The notes: a model not told the origin generated them from the sequence alone. Shown: positions 18,994 to 29,895, numbered from the stretch's first letter. The stretch: 64,000 nucleotides of DNA from Domibacillus epiphyticus (GCF_001975785.1 NZ_MSFI01000012.1:124001-188000); one strand, 5' to 3'. A program made the numbers and translations.

Positions 18994-20370
18994 TTACGTT
19001 AGTACAGGCAATAAAATGATAACCGTTGTTCCTTCGCCCTCCATACTTTCGATTCGCAATTCACCGTCATGCAGCTCAATGATTTGTTTGACGATTGATA
19101 ACCCGAGTCCGCTTCCTCCGTCGTTTCGTGTGCGTGCTTTATTCACACGGTAAAATCGCTCAGTTATACGAGGCAGCTCTTCTTCCTGGATCCCAACTCC
19201 ATTGTCACAAATAAGTAATTTCATAGTTTCTTTTTCCTGTATCATCGTAATCTGAATCATACCGCCTTTATTCGAATAGCGTATGGCATTGTCAAGAATG
19301 TTTGTCATGACCTGTTCTAGCCGTCCTTCATCGCCGTTAACAATAACATCTTCGTCAATGTTCAGGTCAAAATGGATCATCTTATTTTTTGCTGCAGGGC
19401 GAAATGTTTCAACGGTCCGATAGACAATTTCGGCAAACGGCAGCGGCATTTTATCCACTTTCATCTTGCCCGAATCCAGCCGAATCAGTTCGAGCAGGTC
19501 GTTGACAAGCCGTTCCATCCGTTTAGACTCACGATGAATGATGGCAATCTGTTTTTCCTTTCCTTCCATGCCGTTCATTGCTGCTTCGCTGTATCCCTTT
19601 ATGTAGCTGAGCGGTGTCCGAAGTTCATGTGAAACCGTTGCCAGAAATGTTTTTCTAAGCTCATCTTCTGTTTCAATGGCATTTGCCATTTCATTGAATG
19701 TTTTAGAGAGCATTCCAAGTTCATCATTAGACCTCTCCGACACTCTGGCTGAATAGTCGCCTTTCGACAATCGAACAGCAGCGGACTGCATATCTTTTAA
19801 CGGTTTTGTGAGGTGCCGTGTCCATTTCATACCGGCTGCCAATAAAAAACTCATGATGACAACTGCCCCTGCTGTCCAGTATATGACTAAACTTGAAGCA
19901 AGTTCATCAATTCGCTCGAGCGGAACGTATAAATAAATTATCCCGTTTAATTTCCTGTCTTCTAACAGGGGAACGATAATCGAAATGATCTGTCTGTCAA
20001 ATCTTTCTGAATAACCTGTTTCTTCGATGATTTTATTTTGTAAAAGCTGCTCCCTCTCTTCCGGACCGATGAGTGTATCATAATCCGCTTCATATGGAAT
20101 GCAGGCGGCTAATTCACGCGGATTGCGAACAGCAAATGCTTCAAAATGAGACTTTTCACTAAACCAATTCACCTGATCGATAAATGTCTGATCGAGTTCT
20201 CCTCCTTCATAATCATAAGCCAGCTTTTTAGCCGTTGACACGAGTTCTTCTTTCACACTATCAACGTATAACTTTTCGTATAAGATGTAAGCAAGACCGA
20301 ATGCAGAACCGACTGTAACGATAACAAATACAAGAAACGTAAGCCACAATTTTTTCGAAAGTGTCATCAT
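18994..20370 (-). CDS. Sensor histidine kinase
   Basis: 458 residues. Two membrane helices (about 8-30 and 160-180) flank an extracytoplasmic sensor region of about 130 residues, followed by HAMP (RLSKGDYSARV), HisKA with the phosphorylated His in FLATVSHELRTPLSYIKG, and a HATPase_c domain with N box NILDNAIRY, G1 DNGVGIQEEEL and G2 GGSGLGLSIVKQI. It autophosphorylates and passes the phosphate to the adjacent OmpR-type regulator. The start overlaps the regulator stop by four bases. The signal is not evident; lipoproteins on both sides of the pair suggest an envelope or metal cue. Confidence 0.93.
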   Translation of the reverse strand: MMTLSKKLWLTFLVFVIVTVGSAFGLAYILYEKLYVDSVKEELVSTAKKLAYDYEGGELDQTFIDQVNWFSEKSHFEAFAVRNPRELAACIPYEADYDTLIGPEEREQLLQNKIIEETGYSERFDRQIISIIVPLLEDRKLNGIIYLYVPLERIDELASSLVIYWTAGAVVIMSFLLAAGMKWTRHLTKPLKDMQSAAVRLSKGDYSARVSERSNDELGMLSKTFNEMANAIETEDELRKTFLATVSHELRTPLSYIKGYSEAAMNGMEGKEKQIAIIHRESKRMERLVNDLLELIRLDSGKMKVDKMPLPFAEIVYRTVETFRPAAKNKMIHFDLNIDEDVIVNGDEGRLEQVMTNILDNAIRYSNKGGMIQITMIQEKETMKLLICDNGVGIQEEELPRITERFYRVNKARTRNDGGSGLGLSIVKQIIELHDGELRIESMEGEGTTVIILLPVLT

Positions 20371-21041
20371 GCACCATCCGAAAACTTATAGCCAATTCCC
20401 CATACTGTCTCAATGAGGAAGCCTTCTGTACCAAGTTTCATACGCAGCGTTTTCACATGCGTGTCAACAGTTCTTGTACCGCCGCTGTAATCCGCACCCC
20501 AAACCATTTCAAGCAATTCTTCACGTGAAAAGGTACGACCTGGTTTTTTGGCCAGTAAAATAAGCAAATCAAATTCTTTCATCGTCAATGGAACAGAGGT
20601 CTTCTCCACTTTCACTGATCTCGCCGGAACATTCACTTTCAATGTTCCTTTTTGGATAAATTCCTTATCATCGTCTGACATGCCTGTCCGCCTAAGCAGC
20701 GCTTGAATACGAGCCGTCATTTCACCCGGCGAAAATGGCTTGACTATGTAGTCATCGCCGCCCAGACCAAAGGCACGCACTTTCTCCCACTCTTCTCCTC
20801 TTGCCGTTAAAAAGACAATCGGCACATTGCTGTATGACCGAATCGATTCGCAAAGGGCAAATCCATCTTCTCCAGGCATCATAACGTCGAGTATGACAAG
20901 GTCTGGTTTCTTTATTTTTATTATTTGCTCTGCTTCTTCACCATTAAGCGCCGAACTAACCGTATACCCGGCGTTTTCAATATACATGGAAACGAGATCA
21001 ATCATATCCTGTTCATCATCAACGATCAATATATGCTGCAT
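20367..21041 (-). CDS. OmpR-family response regulator
   Basis: About 224 residues. The receiver domain has the acidic pocket DDEQD, the phosphoacceptor Asp in LVILDVMMPGEDG, and the conserved Lys in DDYIVKPFSPGE. The C-terminal winged helix contains REELLEMVWG and RTVDTHVKTLRMKL, typical of PhoB/OmpR proteins. The start at 21041 (MQHILIVDD) is taken from AAGGATGG eight bases upstream; it lies 23 bases inside the preceding lipoprotein gene, so the genes overlap. Target genes are unknown; autoregulation of this operon is likely by analogy. Confidence 0.93.
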   Translation of the reverse strand: MQHILIVDDEQDMIDLVSMYIENAGYTVSSALNGEEAEQIIKIKKPDLVILDVMMPGEDGFALCESIRSYSNVPIVFLTARGEEWEKVRAFGLGGDDYIVKPFSPGEMTARIQALLRRTGMSDDDKEFIQKGTLKVNVPARSVKVEKTSVPLTMKEFDLLILLAKKPGRTFSREELLEMVWGADYSGGTRTVDTHVKTLRMKLGTEGFLIETVWGIGYKFSDGA

Positions 21042-21990
21042 CCCTGTCACCATCCTTCACAAAAATCAAAAAAGGTCCTTCACCTGCTTTAATCGTTTTC
21101 AGTAATGTTAAGGTCTTTTCTTCATAAAAAGAAAGTTTCCCGCTGTCATAACCCGCTGAAATAATTTGATCATCAAAAAAAGAAATAGTAAACGGGTTTG
21201 CCGGTGCTTCCCGCTGTGCAATTTTTTTTCGGTCAGGATCAAAAGCATAAATTGTATTTGATCCGTGACTGACTGCATACATGTAGCCATTTTTCCCTGT
21301 AAATGCAACGGGCATTACCGGTGCATCTGCTGTGGCGGTTAATGAGCCTGTTTCCAAAGAGTAGATATGAATCGTTTCCCCAGCCTCAGGGCCATAGCCA
21401 TGACCGCCTACCCATATCTCATTTTTTGATTTATCAACAGCCATTCCTGTCGACGATGTCGGAATAGCTAATTCCCGCTTGACTTCATGCGTATAAATAT
21501 CCAATTCTGACAAAACGGTATCTTGGTAATTAATAACATACAGTTTTTTGTTATGTTCCAGCATTGTCATCGGGTATTTCCCTGTCTTTACCCTTTTTAT
21601 TTCCTTACCGTCTGTCTGAAAAAAATGAACAGACCGGTCTTCTTTTACCGAAAGCGCCACTTCGTCTGTTTCTTTTATGTAGACGGCTCCTGTCACGCCT
21701 GCCGGCACTTCCCACCGATCCAGCTCTTTTCCTTCACTAATCGAATAAATGGCTGCATAATCAAGTTCAGTTCCAAATAACAAAAGCTGGTTACCGTCAG
21801 GGAATAAAACACCGCCTGTGTACATATCCTTAAACAGCCATTCTGCCATGACAGAACCTTCTTTATTGATAAAGGTTAATCCCGGTTCACGTATGTTCAG
21901 CAATGCCGCAAATTCATTCTCTTTAACAGGAGTATAAGACGCCTGACTGCACCCGGAAAGAAATAAAATAATGACAAGTAATTTCTTCAA
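21019..21990 (-). CDS. YncE-like beta-propeller lipoprotein
   Basis: 323 residues with a short signal peptide ending in the lipobox LSGC (Cys14). The mature part is made of repeated beta-rich blades of about 40 residues (for instance EVALSVKEDRSVHFF, KNEIWVGGHGYGPE, MYAVSHGSNTIYAF), as in YncE/cytochrome D1-type beta-propellers. Such proteins are extracytoplasmic and often bind partners or ligands rather than act as enzymes. It is the first gene of the two-component operon and overlaps the regulator gene, suggesting it is an accessory or sensory partner. Function not established. Confidence 0.8.
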   Translation of the reverse strand: MKKLLVIILFLSGCSQASYTPVKENEFAALLNIREPGLTFINKEGSVMAEWLFKDMYTGGVLFPDGNQLLLFGTELDYAAIYSISEGKELDRWEVPAGVTGAVYIKETDEVALSVKEDRSVHFFQTDGKEIKRVKTGKYPMTMLEHNKKLYVINYQDTVLSELDIYTHEVKRELAIPTSSTGMAVDKSKNEIWVGGHGYGPEAGETIHIYSLETGSLTATADAPVMPVAFTGKNGYMYAVSHGSNTIYAFDPDRKKIAQREAPANPFTISFFDDQIISAGYDSGKLSFYEEKTLTLLKTIKAGEGPFLIFVKDGDRDAAYIDR

Positions 21991-22129
21991 ATAGACAACT
22001 CCTTCCCGCGCTTCTTTTAATTATAAAGAATACGTGTGAAATAAGTATGAAAAATTTTTGGCAATTAAACATGCTATTTGCAGGATCGCTTTTAGGTATT
22101 CACCATCCGTACTCATTGACCAACAATAA

Positions 22130-22160
22130 AAGCGGAATTCGATTTAGTCGAATTCCGCTT
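22130..22160 (-). terminator. Terminator after hemY
   Basis: AAGCGGAATTCGA and TCGAATTCCGCTT form a 13-bp stem with a 5-base loop, followed by TTTT on the minus strand. Confidence 0.82.
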
Positions 22161-22164
22161 ACGT

Positions 22165-23583
22165 TCATACAGGCTGTCCTGTCCGTAAATAATATAATAC
22201 TTTTTCAACAGCATCCTCACCCTGGTCAATGCAGTCAGGTATGCCAAGACCATTGAAAGAACTTCCTGCCATATAAAGGCCGGGCAATTCATTCACTATA
22301 TAGCCTGATATAGCAGCAAGACGTTCTTTATGTCCGACGATATATTGAGGCATCGCTTCATGCCAACGGCTAATGATCGTAAATTCAGGCTTTCCTGTAA
22401 TGTCCATCATCCTGTTTAAGTCGCCCAAAACAATGCGTTCAATATCCGCGTCTGGCAAATCCACTACTGCTTCATCGTTAGCACGACCGACATAGCAGCG
22501 AAGAAGTACTTTGTCATCCGGGGTTGTATGCGGCCATTTTTTATGTGTCCATGTGCACGCTGTAATCGTATAATCACTGTTTCTCGATACGACAAATCCG
22601 GTACCGTCAAATCTTTCTTTCACGGCTGATGCAGGAAATGCCATCGCGACCGTTGCAACAGTGGTTGCCGGCATTTTGCGAAAGACATCGAAAAAGTCGT
22701 AATCAGGAAGCATAGCAGGCAAAACCGTATGGGGAACGGTTGAAATAATGCTGTCAGCTTCTATTGTTTGTCCAGAAGACAAATGTAATAAATAGCGGCC
22801 GTCTGGTTGACGTTCAATACGATTGACGGACGTATTTTTTAAAACAGAATTCGGGACGAGTTTTGCTTCTATTCCTTTAACAAGTGACTCCAAACCGTCT
22901 GTTAACGTTAAGAAAATGCCTTTTTTCTTCTCGCTTGGAGCCGGATGCTTCGGCGTCGGCGCCAGTTTTTTCATACCTCGGACGAGACTGCGGTGATTCT
23001 GTTCAGCATGATAAAAGTTTGGAAAGGTGGCCATTAAGCTTAAATTATCAATGTCCCCGGCATAAATACCTGATAAAAGCGGCTCAATTAAGTTTTCGAC
23101 CACTTCATCACCGAGACGGCGCCGGAAAAAATGACCGAGTGACTGGTCCGCTATCGGTTTTGATTTTGGCAAAATGAAGTCAGCTGACGCCCGTACTTTT
23201 CCAGGCAAGGAAAAAAGACTGCTCGTTGCGAAAGGAGCCACTTTCGTTGGTACACCCATAACAGCTCCTTCAGGCATGGAATGAAGCTTTTCACCTACGA
23301 GCACATACGCTTTTCCTGCTGCATTATTCGTCAGTAAATGATCGACCCCTGCTTCTTTTGCAAGTCGCGCCGCACTCGTTTTGCGCTCTAAAAAGGAGTC
23401 TGGTCCCCGCTCAATAATAAAGCCGTCCCTTTTCACCGTTTGAATTTTCCCGCCTAGACGGTTTGATGATTCAATTAACGTTACGTCAATAGGCTGCTCT
23501 GTCTGTTTTTGTAAATAAAATGCAGCCGCAAGACCGGTAATGCCGCCACCGATGACCACTACTTTTTTTCGATTGTCCTCCAC
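22165..23583 (-). CDS. hemY: Coproporphyrinogen/protoporphyrinogen oxidase HemY
   Basis: 472 residues. The N-terminal FAD-binding Rossmann motif reads VVVIGGGITGLAAAFYLQK, followed by LIESSNRLGGKIQTV; the C-terminal family segment is LYMAGSSFNGLGIPDCIDQGEDA. In Gram-positive bacteria this FAD enzyme oxidises coproporphyrinogen III in the coproporphyrin-dependent heme pathway. Last gene of hemE-hemH-hemY, 16 bases after hemH. The GTG start is preceded by AGAAGGCGATC. Confidence 0.95.
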   Translation of the reverse strand: MEDNRKKVVVIGGGITGLAAAFYLQKQTEQPIDVTLIESSNRLGGKIQTVKRDGFIIERGPDSFLERKTSAARLAKEAGVDHLLTNNAAGKAYVLVGEKLHSMPEGAVMGVPTKVAPFATSSLFSLPGKVRASADFILPKSKPIADQSLGHFFRRRLGDEVVENLIEPLLSGIYAGDIDNLSLMATFPNFYHAEQNHRSLVRGMKKLAPTPKHPAPSEKKKGIFLTLTDGLESLVKGIEAKLVPNSVLKNTSVNRIERQPDGRYLLHLSSGQTIEADSIISTVPHTVLPAMLPDYDFFDVFRKMPATTVATVAMAFPASAVKERFDGTGFVVSRNSDYTITACTWTHKKWPHTTPDDKVLLRCYVGRANDEAVVDLPDADIERIVLGDLNRMMDITGKPEFTIISRWHEAMPQYIVGHKERLAAISGYIVNELPGLYMAGSSFNGLGIPDCIDQGEDAVEKVLYYLRTGQPV

Positions 23584-23598
23584 AAGATCGCCTTCTTT

Positions 23599-24543
23599 TT
23601 AAATTTTTCCATTTCCTTCCAAATGTTTCATCACAACATCACCAAGCGCCTCAATAAATTCCGGACGTGCATTTGGCATTGGCGGGCGGTAATAGGCTGC
23701 CCCTACTTCATCCGTCACAACTTTACACTCGTAATCATTATCATAAAGCACTTCAAGATGATCGGCGACAAATCCTGCCGGCACATAAACAAAGGCTTTA
23801 TATTCATTCGTTTTATATAGATCGCGTGTTAAGTCCTGAACGTCCGGTCCAATCCATGGCTCCGGTGTATTCCCTGCACTTTGCCAGCCGACAGCATACC
23901 GCTCAACACCCGCAGCACCCGCAAGCAGGTCAGCGGTTTCTTTCAGCTGCTCCGGATACGGATCTCCTGCCGCAATAATTTTTTTAGGTAGACTGTGTGC
24001 AGATACGATTAAAACGAAATGTTCTTTTTCTTCGTCTGTCATGGACGCAACCGTTTCTTTAATTTTGTCTGCCCAGTATTGAACAAATTTTGGTTCATGG
24101 TACCAGCTTTCAATTGATGTAATCACCGGACCGCCAATTTTTGCTGATTCTTCTGCCGCACGGTTGTTGTATGATTTTACGCTGAATGTTGAGAAATGCG
24201 GCGCCAAAACGATCGAAACCGCTTCTTCAATACCGTCGTTTTTCATTTGCTGTACGGCATCTTCAATAAACGGTTCGATATGTTTTAAACCGATATACAT
24301 TTTAAACTCAATATCATCCTGCATTTTATTTAAAAATGCTTCCAGCTCTTTTGCCTGGTCTTCCGTAATTTTCGCAAGTGGAGAGATCCCCCCGATTGCT
24401 TCGTAGCGGCTTTTCAAATCATCCAGCATTTCCTGGGAAGGCTTGCGCCCGTGACGGATATGTGTGTAATAACGTTCAATATCATCTTCTTTATATGGCG
24501 TGCCATACGCCATGACAAGAAGGCCCATTTTTTTCTTTGTCAT
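23599..24543 (-). CDS. hemH: Ferrochelatase HemH (coproporphyrin type)
   Basis: 314 residues, water-soluble monomer as in B. subtilis. The segments [42 protein letters not shown] (catalytic His), [10 protein letters not shown] and the acidic [19 protein letters not shown] match the family. It inserts ferrous iron into coproporphyrin III in the Gram-positive heme pathway. Middle gene of hemEHY; AAGGTGGG precedes the start. Confidence 0.96.
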   Translation of the reverse strand: MTKKKMGLLVMAYGTPYKEDDIERYYTHIRHGRKPSQEMLDDLKSRYEAIGGISPLAKITEDQAKELEAFLNKMQDDIEFKMYIGLKHIEPFIEDAVQQMKNDGIEEAVSIVLAPHFSTFSVKSYNNRAAEESAKIGGPVITSIESWYHEPKFVQYWADKIKETVASMTDEEKEHFVLIVSAHSLPKKIIAAGDPYPEQLKETADLLAGAAGVERYAVGWQSAGNTPEPWIGPDVQDLTRDLYKTNEYKAFVYVPAGFVADHLEVLYDNDYECKVVTDEVGAAYYRPPMPNARPEFIEALGDVVMKHLEGNGKI

Positions 24544-24618
24544 GCTTTTCCCACCTTAATTAATAATCAATTCTCCTTATTTTGACACGGATGAACAACT
24601 TTGTTCAAAAAAGAAAGC

Positions 24619-26338
<1,720 letters not shown>

Positions 26339-26360
26339 TTAATAAAAAAGCTGCCCTCAT

Positions 26361-26660
26361 TGAATTGAACCCAAAAAGGTAGACACTTTTATTCAGTTAG
26401 GCAGTACTTAGGGTGACGTCCCATTTTTATCGTTTAGTACGTCCAGTTTAAACGGCAAGCAATAGGATGGAAACCGTTTGTCAAACGTTTTCCCCCATGT
26501 ACTTCATGTTGTTTCACCCAGTTACTTATTACAGGTAAACTCACAAGAAAGAATTTTGAACGAGAGTGGATACTTTCTTTTCCGGGTTGATACCTTAAGA
26601 GTCCTATAAAAACTGCACCTCCAGTTGTTAGATGATGTCTAACCATTGGGGTGCAGTCCA
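26361..26660 (-). mobile_element. Internally deleted IS3-family (IS150-like) element
   Basis: Both ends can be seen. The right end on the minus strand begins TGGACTGCACCCCAATGG and the other end, read inward on the plus strand, begins TGAATTGAACCCAAAAAGG; they align as imperfect inverted repeats of about 26 bases, each closing with TAGACA. Only about 300 bp remain between them, holding the start of orfA; the orfB transposase is gone. A possible 3-base duplication (TCA) flanks the element. It lies between the convergent hmoB and ecsB genes. Confidence 0.75.
26408..26660 (-). pseudogene. Truncated, frameshifted IS3-family orfA
   Basis: The first frame ends with a helix-turn-helix-like stretch, VISNWVKQHEVHGGKRLTNGF, typical of IS150-group OrfA proteins. 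The match then continues in another frame as FKLDVLNDKNGTSP before a stop, so at least one frameshift separates the two parts. The normal IS150-type OrfA is about 170 residues and is followed by orfB; neither remains complete. It cannot make a functional transposase. Confidence 0.72.
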
Positions 26661-26685
26661 TATCAGAGCTTCTTGCTTTCTCCCA

Positions 26686-27897
26686 TTATATGCGCCTCAT
26701 TTTCGCTAGACGTGCCGGTGCATACACGTTAACAAACAAAATAGAAAATGCGATGGAGGATGTTAGGACAATCCCAGCACCTACCAGTGTCCCATTTTGA
26801 ATTGACGCAATGCTGAATAAAACAGACTGTATGATCATAAGACGCTGAAGCAGTTTTTGTACCGCCTTACTTTTTTCACCCTCACCTTCAGGATAAAGAC
26901 GCGGCCAGATAATGTGATCATGACGCACAGCAATGGGTATAAGCTGAAATCCTGTTAAATACACAAAGAGAATCGCAACAATAAGCTGCATGGTGAGTGT
27001 TCCGCTGAACAAAATAATGACCGCTGCTATAATGGACAAACGGAGATACAAACCAAAATATTCATTCATTCGGACAAACGTACGGAACAGCAAATAAACA
27101 TGTATTCCGCTTTTCGAACCCGGAAGGAGTCTGTCCAGCCAAGCCCGTCGTTTTGCTGTACCTCGCAAATGCGGAACATCAGTAAACATATTCGCAATCC
27201 GATAAAAGCCAGCAAGCCTCTTTTCTTCAAGCTCAGCTAGCAGTTCCCACTTAAGAGGGCGGCTCCCCTGACGTCTTACATGTGAAAACCATAAGAGCAT
27301 AAATAAGACGGTAAGCCCGGCAACGGAATAATACCCGGAAAAAACAGCATATAATACAGCAAAACTTTGTAACAGCCTCACAATAATATCCATCACACGT
27401 GTATCATTTGACGGCAAATTGAGCGCATACAGCCGGCAATATAAGTTCCAGAGTTTCACGGCAAGAAGCACAGCTAAAAAGAAGAAAAAGTTTCCAAACC
27501 CTGTATTTTGTGATGCCGCATACATCGGCATGGAAAACGCCAGGAGTGCAGCGAGGATATAACTCTGCGCTGCAAAACTTGTCCAGACGGCTTTTTGTAA
27601 ATAAGGGGGCATCTCTTCTTCAATTGGCAGTAAATAAACTGTATCAGGCCGCTTTATGTACGTATAAACTGGACTCCACAGCAGTACGCCGGCCATTGCA
27701 GCCGCCATAAAAAGCGGTGCCGGGAATGTTTCGTCAATCGTTTCAACCCAGCCGCTGTAATAATAAAGCGTGGCACCCAAGGCAAAAACAAGGACAAATA
27801 AAAGGTGGTCATTTAACATATACCGCGTATATTTTCGTACTTCAGCGTAATACGACGTGACCCGTTCTTTAAAAAGTGCATCCGCAGAAAATTTCAT
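26686..27897 (-). CDS. ecsB: EcsB ABC transporter membrane subunit
   Basis: 403 residues, with about eight to ten membrane helices and a hydrophilic loop near 215-265. The N-terminus (ERVTSYYAEVRKYTRYMLNDHLLFVLVFALGA) matches the EcsB family. With EcsA it forms an ABC exporter that in B. subtilis affects secretion, intramembrane proteolysis by RasP and competence. Start overlaps the ecsA stop by four bases. In B. subtilis ecsC follows, but here an IS remnant follows and ecsC lies 30 kb away. Confidence 0.93.
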   Translation of the reverse strand: MKFSADALFKERVTSYYAEVRKYTRYMLNDHLLFVLVFALGATLYYYSGWVETIDETFPAPLFMAAAMAGVLLWSPVYTYIKRPDTVYLLPIEEEMPPYLQKAVWTSFAAQSYILAALLAFSMPMYAASQNTGFGNFFFFLAVLLAVKLWNLYCRLYALNLPSNDTRVMDIIVRLLQSFAVLYAVFSGYYSVAGLTVLFMLLWFSHVRRQGSRPLKWELLAELEEKRLAGFYRIANMFTDVPHLRGTAKRRAWLDRLLPGSKSGIHVYLLFRTFVRMNEYFGLYLRLSIIAAVIILFSGTLTMQLIVAILFVYLTGFQLIPIAVRHDHIIWPRLYPEGEGEKSKAVQKLLQRLMIIQSVLFSIASIQNGTLVGAGIVLTSSIAFSILFVNVYAPARLAKMRRI

Positions 27898-28631
27898 CGT
27901 GTCTCTTCCTTTGTGAGTTCTACGTAAATATCGTCAAGTGCTGCACCCGGCATATTGAATTCACGTCGAAGCTCGTCCATGGTCCCTTTTGCCCTTACTC
28001 TGCCTTCATGCAATATAACAAATTTATCGCAGTATTTTTCTGCCGTAGCCAGAATGTGTGTCGACATTAAAATACCGGCTCCGCCTTTTTTCATTTTGTC
28101 CATCCAGTCCAGCAATGACCGGATGCCGAGCGGATCAAGGCCAACGAATGGCTCGTCAATAATATAAAGCGACGGCTCGGTTAGAAACGCGCCCATAATC
28201 ATGACTTTTTGCTTCATTCCTTTTGAAAAATGAGCTGGAAACCATTTCATTTTGGATTCGAGCCTGAATTCTTTTAGCAGCGGCCCGATTCTTTTTTCAT
28301 ATTCTGAATCTGATAACCCGTACGCCATTGCAGTCAACCGCATATGTTCCTCCAGCGTTAACTCATCATATAAGACAGGCGTTTCCGGTACAAAGGAAAA
28401 ATGACGGCGGTAGCCAGACGGGCCTTCTTCTAGTGTCCGTCCGTTAATCTGAACATTCCCTTTCACCGGTTCCATTAAGCCGATAATATGCTTAATCGCC
28501 GTACTTTTTCCGGCACCGTTCAAACCGATCAGCCCGACCAGCTCGTTTTTGCCGACTTCAAACGACACATTATGCAAAACCGGCTTACGCGTATAACCGC
28601 CAGTCAAATCTTTCACTGATAATAAAGACAT
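27894..28631 (-). CDS. ecsA: EcsA ABC transporter ATPase
   Basis: About 245 residues. Walker A GLNGAGKSTAIKH at about 38-50, signature HFSKGMKQKVMIMGA, Walker B LYIIDEPFVGLDPLG and switch His in MSTHILAT are all intact. It energises EcsB. The ATG at 28631 is preceded by GGAGAGGACG. It is divergent from hit, the same order as in B. subtilis (hit-ecsAB). Confidence 0.95.
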   Translation of the reverse strand: MSLLSVKDLTGGYTRKPVLHNVSFEVGKNELVGLIGLNGAGKSTAIKHIIGLMEPVKGNVQINGRTLEEGPSGYRRHFSFVPETPVLYDELTLEEHMRLTAMAYGLSDSEYEKRIGPLLKEFRLESKMKWFPAHFSKGMKQKVMIMGAFLTEPSLYIIDEPFVGLDPLGIRSLLDWMDKMKKGGAGILMSTHILATAEKYCDKFVILHEGRVRAKGTMDELRREFNMPGAALDDIYVELTKEETR

Positions 28632-28758
28632 ATACAACGTCCTCTCCTTCTAAATCCGTTACATATATTGTATCAAAATAAGAAGATGAGCACATAGTTC
28701 CCCACCTGCTGATTATGTGCTAAAATTTTGACAATGAATCATAAAGGAGTGTTTGATC

Positions 28759-29169
28759 ATGGGTGATTGTATTTTTTGCAAGATCGTAAACGGTGACATC
28801 CCATCAGCAAAAGTATATGAAGATGAAAATGTGTATGCATTTCTTGACATTAGTCAAGTGACGAAAGGCCACACACTAGTTATCCCGAAAGTACATAAAG
28901 AAAATATATTTGAACTCACACCTGATATGTCGGCACCTTTATTTGAATCGGTCAAAAAAGTAGCCGATGCCATTCATGCCGCTTTTTCACCAAAAGGATT
29001 AAATTTGCTGAACAATAACGGGAAAACAGCAGGCCAGACCGTATTTCATTATCACATGCATTTAATTCCGCGTTATGGATCAGAAGATGGCTTCCACCCC
29101 GTCTTTAAAGAAAACAGCCAATCATATGATTTAAAGGAAGTCGCAGCGGCGATCAACGCTCAGCTATAA
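28759..29169 (+). CDS. hit: HIT family protein Hit
   Basis: 136 residues. CIFCKIVNGDIPSAKVYEDE opens the protein and the histidine triad is TVFHYHMHLIPRY near residue 100. The family hydrolyses nucleoside phosphoramidates or adenylylated compounds; B. subtilis Hit is non-essential. The ATG at 28759 has AAAGGAG nine bases upstream, better placed than the TTG six bases earlier. Two Cys in CIFC, with later His residues, may hold zinc as in related proteins. Confidence 0.93.
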   Translation: MGDCIFCKIVNGDIPSAKVYEDENVYAFLDISQVTKGHTLVIPKVHKENIFELTPDMSAPLFESVKKVADAIHAAFSPKGLNLLNNNGKTAGQTVFHYHMHLIPRYGSEDGFHPVFKENSQSYDLKEVAAAINAQL

Positions 29170-29348
29170 GTGGAGAGTAAAATGGCAGCCGCCATTAACA
29201 GTGCACCCATTGCACCGATCTGTCCCGCTCTTTTTTTCAAACATATAGCTTCCGCTGGCACGCTTTTTTTTGCTGCATTTACATGGTAAAGCATGCTCGC
29301 AAAAAGAATCCATGCAAACGAAAACAACCCGAATATAAGTCCTGTCAT
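29160..29348 (-). CDS. Small two-helix membrane protein, unknown
   Basis: 62 residues: helix one LIFGLFSFAWILFASMLYHV and helix two IGAMGALLMAAAILLSTY joined by a basic loop. ATG at 29348 is preceded by AAAGGAG with 8-base spacing, good support for a real gene. It overlaps the hit stop region by ten bases on the opposite strand. No family recognised. Confidence 0.6.
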   Translation of the reverse strand: MTGLIFGLFSFAWILFASMLYHVNAAKKSVPAEAICLKKRAGQIGAMGALLMAAAILLSTYS

Positions 29349-29449
29349 CTTTTTCGCTCCTTTGCACGTTTGCAACCCATGGAATTCGGGAAAAGCTATT
29401 CAATATATATATTCAGTTTGGAACAGGTAATGACTAACGAGGTGAAAAT

Positions 29450-29818
29450 ATGAATAAAAAAGCTTTGTTTACAGGTTTACTTGCAGGACTTGCGGGAGGT
29501 GCTGCAGCGGCCCTTTTAAAAGCACCCGTGAGTGGACGGGAAACACGCGGGAAAATGAAAGATGCCCAAGTCTCAGCTAAACTTACGATGATGGAAATAA
29601 GAGACAATGCCGGTCAGGTTAAAGAGTCCGTGAAGCGCCTTATTGACACAGCAAAAACAGACATTCCGGAAATGGTTAATGATGTGAAAGTAAATGCTGC
29701 ACTATGGAAAGAAAGCATTGAGCCTCATAAACAAGCATTACAAACTGAAATTTCCGGAATTCAAAGCACGGTTGAAGATTTGCAAAAAAGTCTCCCACAG
29801 CCTTCTCCAAAAAAGTAA
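29450..29818 (+). CDS. yhaH: YtxH-domain protein YhaH
   Basis: 122 residues. The glycine/alanine-rich N-terminal membrane segment (LFTGLLAGLAGGAAAALLKAP) followed by SGRETRGKMKD is the YtxH signature; the rest is an amphipathic coiled coil. Family members are general-stress membrane proteins in Bacillus. It lies between hit and scoC as in B. subtilis. GAGGTGAAAAT precedes the ATG and a strong terminator follows. Confidence 0.88.
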   Translation: MNKKALFTGLLAGLAGGAAAALLKAPVSGRETRGKMKDAQVSAKLTMMEIRDNAGQVKESVKRLIDTAKTDIPEMVNDVKVNAALWKESIEPHKQALQTEISGIQSTVEDLQKSLPQPSPKK

Positions 29819-29822
29819 GCGT

Positions 29823-29855
29823 ACAAGCAGAGGATGCAAAGCTTCCTCTGCTTGT
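29823..29855 (+). terminator. Terminator after yhaH
   Basis: ACAAGCAGAGGA and TCCTCTGCTTGT form a 12-bp stem followed by seven T. Confidence 0.9.
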
Positions 29856-29876
29856 TTTTTTATTATCAGCCATTTT

Positions 29877-29895
29877 GAAAATTTCGTGAATTTTC
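29877..29895. promoter_or_regulatory. Palindrome upstream of scoC
   Basis: GAAAATTTCGTGAATTTTC is a 7-bp inverted repeat (GAAAATT/AATTTTC) around five bases, about 90 bp upstream of the scoC start. It could be an operator; the protein is unknown. The half sites resemble part of a CodY box but the spacing does not fit. Confidence 0.35.

Noticed and set aside
22047-22125. Gene or RNA in the hemY 3' gap
   Set aside because: The possible plus-strand frame runs into the hemY terminator and has no start signal or family match; I see only the terminator here.
28728-28734. TTGACA -35 box for hit
   Set aside because: It is only about 30 bases before the hit start codon, so its -10 would fall inside the coding region.
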